21,388 bases of DNA. It comes from Acanthaster planci (lineage: Eukaryota > Echinodermata > Asteroidea > Valvatida > Acanthasteridae). Positions within the stretch are counted from its first letter, which is position 1, and each line of letters starts with the position of its first letter. Made by a program: the position numbers and the translations under genes. The stretch lies in contig NW_019091504.1 of NCBI RefSeq assembly GCF_001949145.1, forward strand, positions 770,638 through 792,025. Direction: 5' to 3'. The notes under the pieces were generated by a model. It had not been told where the DNA came from and made no database searches. It saw nothing but the letters and a program-made list of their open reading frames with translations. This document shows, piece by piece, positions 17,889 through 21,388 of this stretch.

Positions 17889-18470
17889 TCAAAACTGTTC
17901 CGGTCTTTGCAATACAACAATGCAATCCACGTCGTGTTCTCTTTGTAATCTTTGAGAATCGAATTGTGTTTTTGCGTGGGCAACCAATGAGTATGACGAT
18001 AGTGTCGCCCAGAAAATGCCATTTTGGTTAAGGCACACGTGTTGCCATTTTTTGATTTTTTGGCGATACTTTATGTGTTGATCAGAACTGCAGTCATCGA
18101 TCAAAAACAATGTTTTGGTCCGTGAAACAGTTTTTGATATAATTCAATGGCTTCCTTTAATTCTAGATTTTCGCTGTCGATTTAACAAAGGTATATTGTG
18201 GTCTGTGAATAACCAACGTCTTTCGAGATAAGTCTTAATTTTAAAAATCGCAGGGCATATGATTACAATGACTTTATATACGAACCGTAATTCTGTTTCG
18301 AGTAAGTCAAGTACCCACTTGGTTTTCCCGGAGTTGGATTTTCCAACAACTAAAGCATTTTGGGGTTTTGGTCGCTTCGCTCTGCTCGCTTTTGTTAATG
18401 TTTTTAATAACTCACCGATTTAAAATTTCTGTCTTCGATCGTGAGTTGGGCATTCATGATGAGAAACATC
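17889..18470 (-). pseudogene. Polinton packaging ATPase (FtsK/HerA-like), frameshifted
   Basis: A Walker A motif is clear: ALVVGKSNSGKTKWVLDLL, with GKSNSGKT encoded at 18344-18321. A Walker B-like strand, MFLIDDCSSD, starts at 18110; the two acidic residues are at 18098-18093. Between them a frame with a TGA near 18150 alternates with a better one (ENLELKEAIELYQKLFHGPK), so paired frameshifts exist. Near 18470 the lead NAQLTIEDRNF looks like the start. The family pumps genomes into capsids in DNA viruses and is a hallmark of Polintons. The C-terminal part ends in out-of-frame sequence. Confidence 0.75.
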
Positions 18471-18539
18471 ATGCGCTTTCTGCTTCTCGTCTCATCTGAA
18501 TCGTAATACAACCCGAGTCACCCACTCTACACCCACTGC

Positions 18540-18590
18540 CGCAGCAGCAGTAGCAGCAGCAGCAGTAGCAGGAGCAGCAGCAGCAGCAGC
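18540..18590 (+). repeat. Interrupted CAG/CTG trinucleotide repeat
   Basis: About 17 triplets of GCA/CAG with TAG and GGA interruptions. On the minus strand one frame gives a poly-Ala run. It sits exactly between the last recognisable DNA polymerase sequence and the start of the ATPase. Confidence 0.9.
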
Positions 18591-20330
18591 TCCCCCCATG
18601 AATTGGCTTGTTGAGTATGACTTTGGTTTCATCATTTCTATATAACTCATGTCACATTCTTTGATATGGACAACATGTGTCAAAATTTTATGACGTCATG
18701 GTTATTGTTGTCGCGCATTATTTTTGCGTTTCAACGATTGCGAAAATTTTCCATCGTTTTTCGATACACCGCATTATTGGCAAGTTTAAAACAGTCTTGA
18801 TCGATACGATTGTTTGCTTGTTTACGAAGGTCTGTATTCTTTTCAATGTAACTACACACCAAGGCCGTTGTCTATATTGCATCACACGTTGTACTTTGGT
18901 TAACTTTAATCCGGGTGGTAAATATAACTGTAGTAATCAAGTGTACAAAGTATTCCTTTTAAGGTGCCAACGTAGCAATGAGCTTTTCAACTTTTATGGC
19001 TTCGTTGTAGAAAATGAATTTTTGTTGCTGGTTAAAACGATCGAGTTTGATTTTTATGTTTTCGGGAGCTAAAGGAAATTCGTTAAAAAGACCGTGTAAC
19101 TCAAACGGGAAGTTTAAATCGACCTCGAGCATATACCCATAGTTGCCCAACGAGATCTAAATTGAGAATGTATTCCGTGGTGAAACTTTGTGGATTTTCA
19201 ACCAATCGAAAACCAGGAAATGGCAACTACTGACTCATGGCCCATCCGTATAAATTGTTTGCATCTAGATTCATTAAGTAACTCGTAGGCTCGCTTGGGT
19301 TGTAATCGGATAAATGTTTGTTATTGGCCTTGGCATATCGTTTAGCACCAATGCCTGAGATGCCTCCTCGTTTAGATTTTTCAAAAAAATAAATGGTTGT
19401 CGATTTCCGTTGATAGCTCGAATTGAGCTTGGCTGTGTTTTAACAACGCGTCCCAAAAAAGTCCTGGAGATTTGTAATAATTGATGGGATCGAGGCTATA
19501 ATTGCTTGTTATAGCATGTATTTCTAAAAGCAAAGTGTCCGTTTTGACGTACAGATCGTGATAATCACCTAATGTTTTACATACAAACGTTGTCCACACC
19601 TGTTGAGCGCGGGCATATTCTTCATCAAAGGAGTCTATATACTCGTAAGGATAAATGCCACTTTGTAAAAGCAAACCTTTTTTATCAAGTTTACAGATGT
19701 GATCAAGTTTGTCTTTTGGGCATGCTTTGACAATGTTATGTTAAAGTGATACGAGTAGAAAAACAGAAGTTGACCTAAACTAAACGAGATGTATTTTCGC
19801 TATTTCTAGGATAATCAAATCTATGTAAAGATTGCCTTCAAATGTAGCCGCTCCTTCCATGATGAGATGCGCATCATAATTTTCCAAGTTGTGAAATATG
19901 AGGGAGTCAGGTTGGCAAGGTAGTTCTTTCCTCGCCTCTACCTCTGTGGTCCCGGGTTCGATACCCAGCCCGGTCCACATGTGATTTGGGTTTTCAGTCC
20001 TTACCTGACTCCGTGGGTTTTACCCAGAATATTCCTCTGGGGTTTACCTCCCACCTCTAAAACTGTACCTGCTTCTTACTGTCTCGTTTTACTGTTGGTA
20101 AATGTGGGTCGTTTGGCGGCTGCCCGAGGCGCCCTTGTATGCCATCGGCTCAACCATGCTTAAATGCATTCATTGTTCCACGCTTAATATCTTCATTGTA
20201 CAGTGCATTTGAACATATTTATATTAAATTTGCGCTTAATAAATGAATAAATCATTATTATTATCATCGACGGGCGCCTCTTGAAGTTGTAAATTGGCAT
20301 AATCTATTTAAGACTTGATCGCACTTTTAT
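18591..20330 (-). pseudogene. Polinton protein-primed family B DNA polymerase, broken
   Basis: Recognisable pieces in 5'-3' order: FHNLENYDAHLIMEG (exonuclease II region, about 19890-19846); GIYPYEYIDSF and TLGDYHDLYVKTDTLLL (exonuclease III region, about 19660-19510); SPGLFWDALL; RGGISGIGAKRYAKANN; LMNLDANNLYGWAMSQ (first catalytic Asp, 19278-19232); GYMLEVDLNFPFELHGL (19130-19080); KLANNAVYRKTMENF (motif B, about 18790-18745); and TKVILNKPI near 18610. Several frameshifts and stops separate them. The YxDTD catalytic motif and the rest of the C-terminus are absent, ending at the CAG repeat, and the N-terminal half is missing. A SINE (19900-20266) splits the frame just before the exonuclease II motif. 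Such enzymes replicate linear DNA from a protein primer. Confidence 0.88.
19900..20266 (+). mobile_element. tRNA-derived SINE, younger copy, inside the polymerase remnant
   Basis: The head GGGAGTCAGGTTGGCAAGG and B box GGTTCGATACC (19955-19965) form a tRNA-like pol III promoter. A body of about 280 bp follows and a tail ATTATTATTATC ends the element. The polymerase sense resumes on both sides (NLQLQEAPVD at about 20300-20270 and FHNLENYD just left), so the insertion point is well defined, though I see no clear target duplication. It shares head, B box and following bases with the copy at 262-440. Confidence 0.85.
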
Positions 20331-20606
20331 AATCGGGTGTTGTAAATCGATTGTTTCGCCCCTTGTGACCGTCAAATTTCTTGATTCAACGAGACGATTG
20401 AGATCTTCTTTTTTACGTCTCGTGATATTCGTATTATCTTTGAGGGGATCTTGGATAGCTTTAACATAGTCTTTTTTGAAATGTCGACGCGTATTTGGAT
20501 TTCTGGGAGGTGGTAAGTTTACGTTAAAATCTTTGATGTGTTGCTTGAGACTGTCTTGAGACCACGATCTAAGCTTGTACGGTATTAAAATTCTTTGTTT
20601 CATCAT
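20304..20606 (-). CDS. Unidentified basic 100-codon frame 5' of the polymerase
   Basis: An intact ATG-to-stop frame with the composition of a real protein: MMKQRILIPYKLRSWSQDSL, then LPPPRNPNTRRHFKKDYVKA and TRRKKEDLNRLVESRN. It is rich in Lys/Arg and predicted largely helical with a Pro-rich kink. It precedes the polymerase on the same strand and overlaps the last bases before the NLQLQ segment. It may be a small Polinton protein or the N-terminal part of a larger one. No family recognised. Confidence 0.45.
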   Translation of the reverse strand: MMKQRILIPYKLRSWSQDSLKQHIKDFNVNLPPPRNPNTRRHFKKDYVKAIQDPLKDNTNITRRKKEDLNRLVESRNLTVTRGETIDLQHPIIKVRSSLK

Positions 20607-20712
20607 TATATATGCTACTTTTATATATCTATTTGTTCAAGCCTAATACCACTTTCTTGTGTCAATGCGAGACAGAAAAGTAATTTCACGTTGTCTTAAG
20701 TAAGTTAATGTC

Positions 20713-20963
20713 TTAGCTCATAAGGATGGAGGGTGTGGGTAATTTATCAGCTATAATGTCATCGTCGTCGGCGTCACTGTCGCTGACTCTTCGCATTGCT
20801 TTGAGAGCTGTCTCGTTCGAAATAGTAAATAATTTGTCTTCTTTTTATGAGTAATTTGACAAACATACGTTTCTTGTCTTTTTTTATTCAATGAATAAAT
20901 AGGTTTCATCGTGTCTTCTATCGTATCTTTTTTGTCTTTTATTCTTGCTCGCTTTATAGGCAT
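20713..20963 (-). pseudogene. Unidentified basic/acidic small frame, frameshifted
   Basis: ATG at 20963 opens a Lys-rich frame (MPIKRARIKDKKDTIEDTMK). Around 20840-20850 the sense moves to another frame that reads KEDKLFTISNETALKAMRRV and then an acidic DSDADDDDIIADKL before TAA at 20715-20713. The smooth acidic ending suggests a real gene broken by one indel. It is the outermost recognised frame of the element. Function unknown. Confidence 0.35.
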
Positions 20964-21249
20964 TTAATAAAATGAATAAAATGTAAAATTTGCTTTTACT
21001 ACAATATTTGAAGCATTTACTCGTGTTTGTATGAATAATAATGACGCAAACGTTTTTACTTTAGTGCAGTTGCTAAAAAGTAAAAGTATTTTCTTTTTAC
21101 TCTTTAAGCTTGTGCTTGACGATAAGCAGCTGCTTCATTTTGTATAAGTAAAAATGAGTAAGTTCTACAGAATGGGAGTATTTACTTGACATTTTCCAAG
21201 ACAGGGTCAGGGCAAGCTTGAAAACGAGGAGCATTTACGAATATTCAAA
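20964..21249. other. AT-rich segment at the right edge of the Polinton remnant
   Basis: Very AT-rich, with an imperfect hairpin AAAAGTAAAAG/CTTTTTACTCTT at about 21076-21106 and several GTAAAA words. It may hold the promoter or end of the element. No terminal inverted repeat with the 15010 side was found by eye. Confidence 0.3.
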
Positions 21250-21388
21250 ATGGCCGCGTTAATGAATGTCATTCGAAAGGAAAAGCTGTATGCCTCTAGG
21301 AGGGAATCTCAAGAAACCAGAAGCAGGCAGTTGTACGGATTTCAGAGTGGCAGAGCAATTTTCTTCATCCAGGTTTTTGTGATCAAAA
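21250..21388 (+). CDS. Possible first exon of another gene (partial)
   Basis: ATG at 21250 has the context TCAAAATGGCCGC, a strong animal start context, and is open to the window end (46 codons: MAALMNVIRKEKLYASRRES and onward). A potential donor CAG|GTTTTTG lies at about 21374. The composition, basic and mixed, is plausible but no domain is recognised. The frame is short enough to be chance. Confidence 0.25.
   Translation, partial: MAALMNVIRKEKLYASRRESQETRSRQLYGFQSGRAIFFIQVFVIK

Larger units (their letters stand above)
15010..20963 (-). mobile_element. Polinton/Maverick-like element, degenerate
   Basis: About 6 kb carry remnants of the gene set typical of these large self-synthesising, virus-like DNA transposons: protein-primed family B DNA polymerase, packaging ATPase, a coiled-coil/hydrophobic accessory protein and likely structural-protein debris, mostly on the minus strand. 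All long frames are broken by stops or frameshifts. No retroviral-type integrase, cysteine protease or long terminal inverted repeats were found, so the borders are those of the outermost recognisable frames. The element lies upstream of exon A, either in an intron of the MAM gene or 5' of it. A younger SINE interrupts it. Confidence 0.8.

Noticed and set aside
18492-18683. Minus-strand poly-Ala protein of 63 codons
   Set aside because: The Ala run is the CAG repeat read in one frame. The sequence before it makes better sense as the polymerase remnant in another frame.
18677-19072. Plus-strand frame of 131 codons
   Set aside because: It is antisense to polymerase motif-bearing sequence (KLANNAVYRKTMENF and neighbours) and shows no domain of its own.
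1-21388. CRISPR array, bacterial operon, riboswitch or rRNA
   Set aside because: No regularly spaced direct repeats with unique spacers, no ribosome-binding-site-led gene clusters and no rRNA-like stretches are seen; the splice signals and repeats are eukaryotic.

Overview
The window is intron-rich, AT-leaning animal DNA. Split exons with GT/AG borders, a tandem MAM-domain gene, tRNA-derived SINEs, a DIRS-type retroelement, a Gypsy-like solo LTR and a decayed Polinton/Maverick all point to an invertebrate metazoan, most likely a marine deuterostome-type genome such as a lancelet, hemichordate or echinoderm. The species cannot be fixed from the sequence alone.

Left and centre (1-14366, minus strand): one multi-exon gene for a protein made of tandem MAM domains. 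Nine exons are visible, read from high to low coordinates: A 14366-14279, B 12057-11911, C 11420-11152, D 9545-9452, E 9182-9015, F 7094-6823, G 5760-5670, H 1108-884 and I 218-1 (cut by the window edge). The phases follow a strict cycle. The first exon of each MAM is phase 1-1, the second 1-0 and the third 0-1. Exon A ends one MAM, B+C+D form a complete one, E+F+G a second complete one, and H+I start another. The protein is inferred to be secreted or the ectodomain of a membrane protein. Neither its N- nor C-terminus lies here.

Several introns carry their own insertion: a SINE (H-I); a degenerate minisatellite and a DIRS-like element with inverted terminal repeats and an internal complementary region (G-H); a GGAGT/GGAAT-type satellite with a 40-bp unit and a 234-bp higher-order period (F-G); a foldback element (C-D); and a solo LTR with a perfect 4-bp target duplication 29 bp from a splice acceptor (A-B).

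Right (about 15010-20963): a broken Polinton/Maverick-like element. It holds a protein-primed family B DNA polymerase (interrupted by a SINE and ended at a CAG repeat), a packaging-type ATPase with Walker A and B motifs, a coiled-coil/hydrophobic protein with two nonsense codons, capsid-like debris, and a conserved-looking reading frame on the opposite strand. No integrase, protease or terminal inverted repeats were found. At the far right edge a short plus-strand frame with a good start context might be the first exon of another gene.

No intact novel system is evident. The most notable items are the regular MAM exon architecture, the preserved DIRS repeat topology around dead coding sequence, the higher-order satellite, the LTR beside a splice site, and the layered Polinton remnant.
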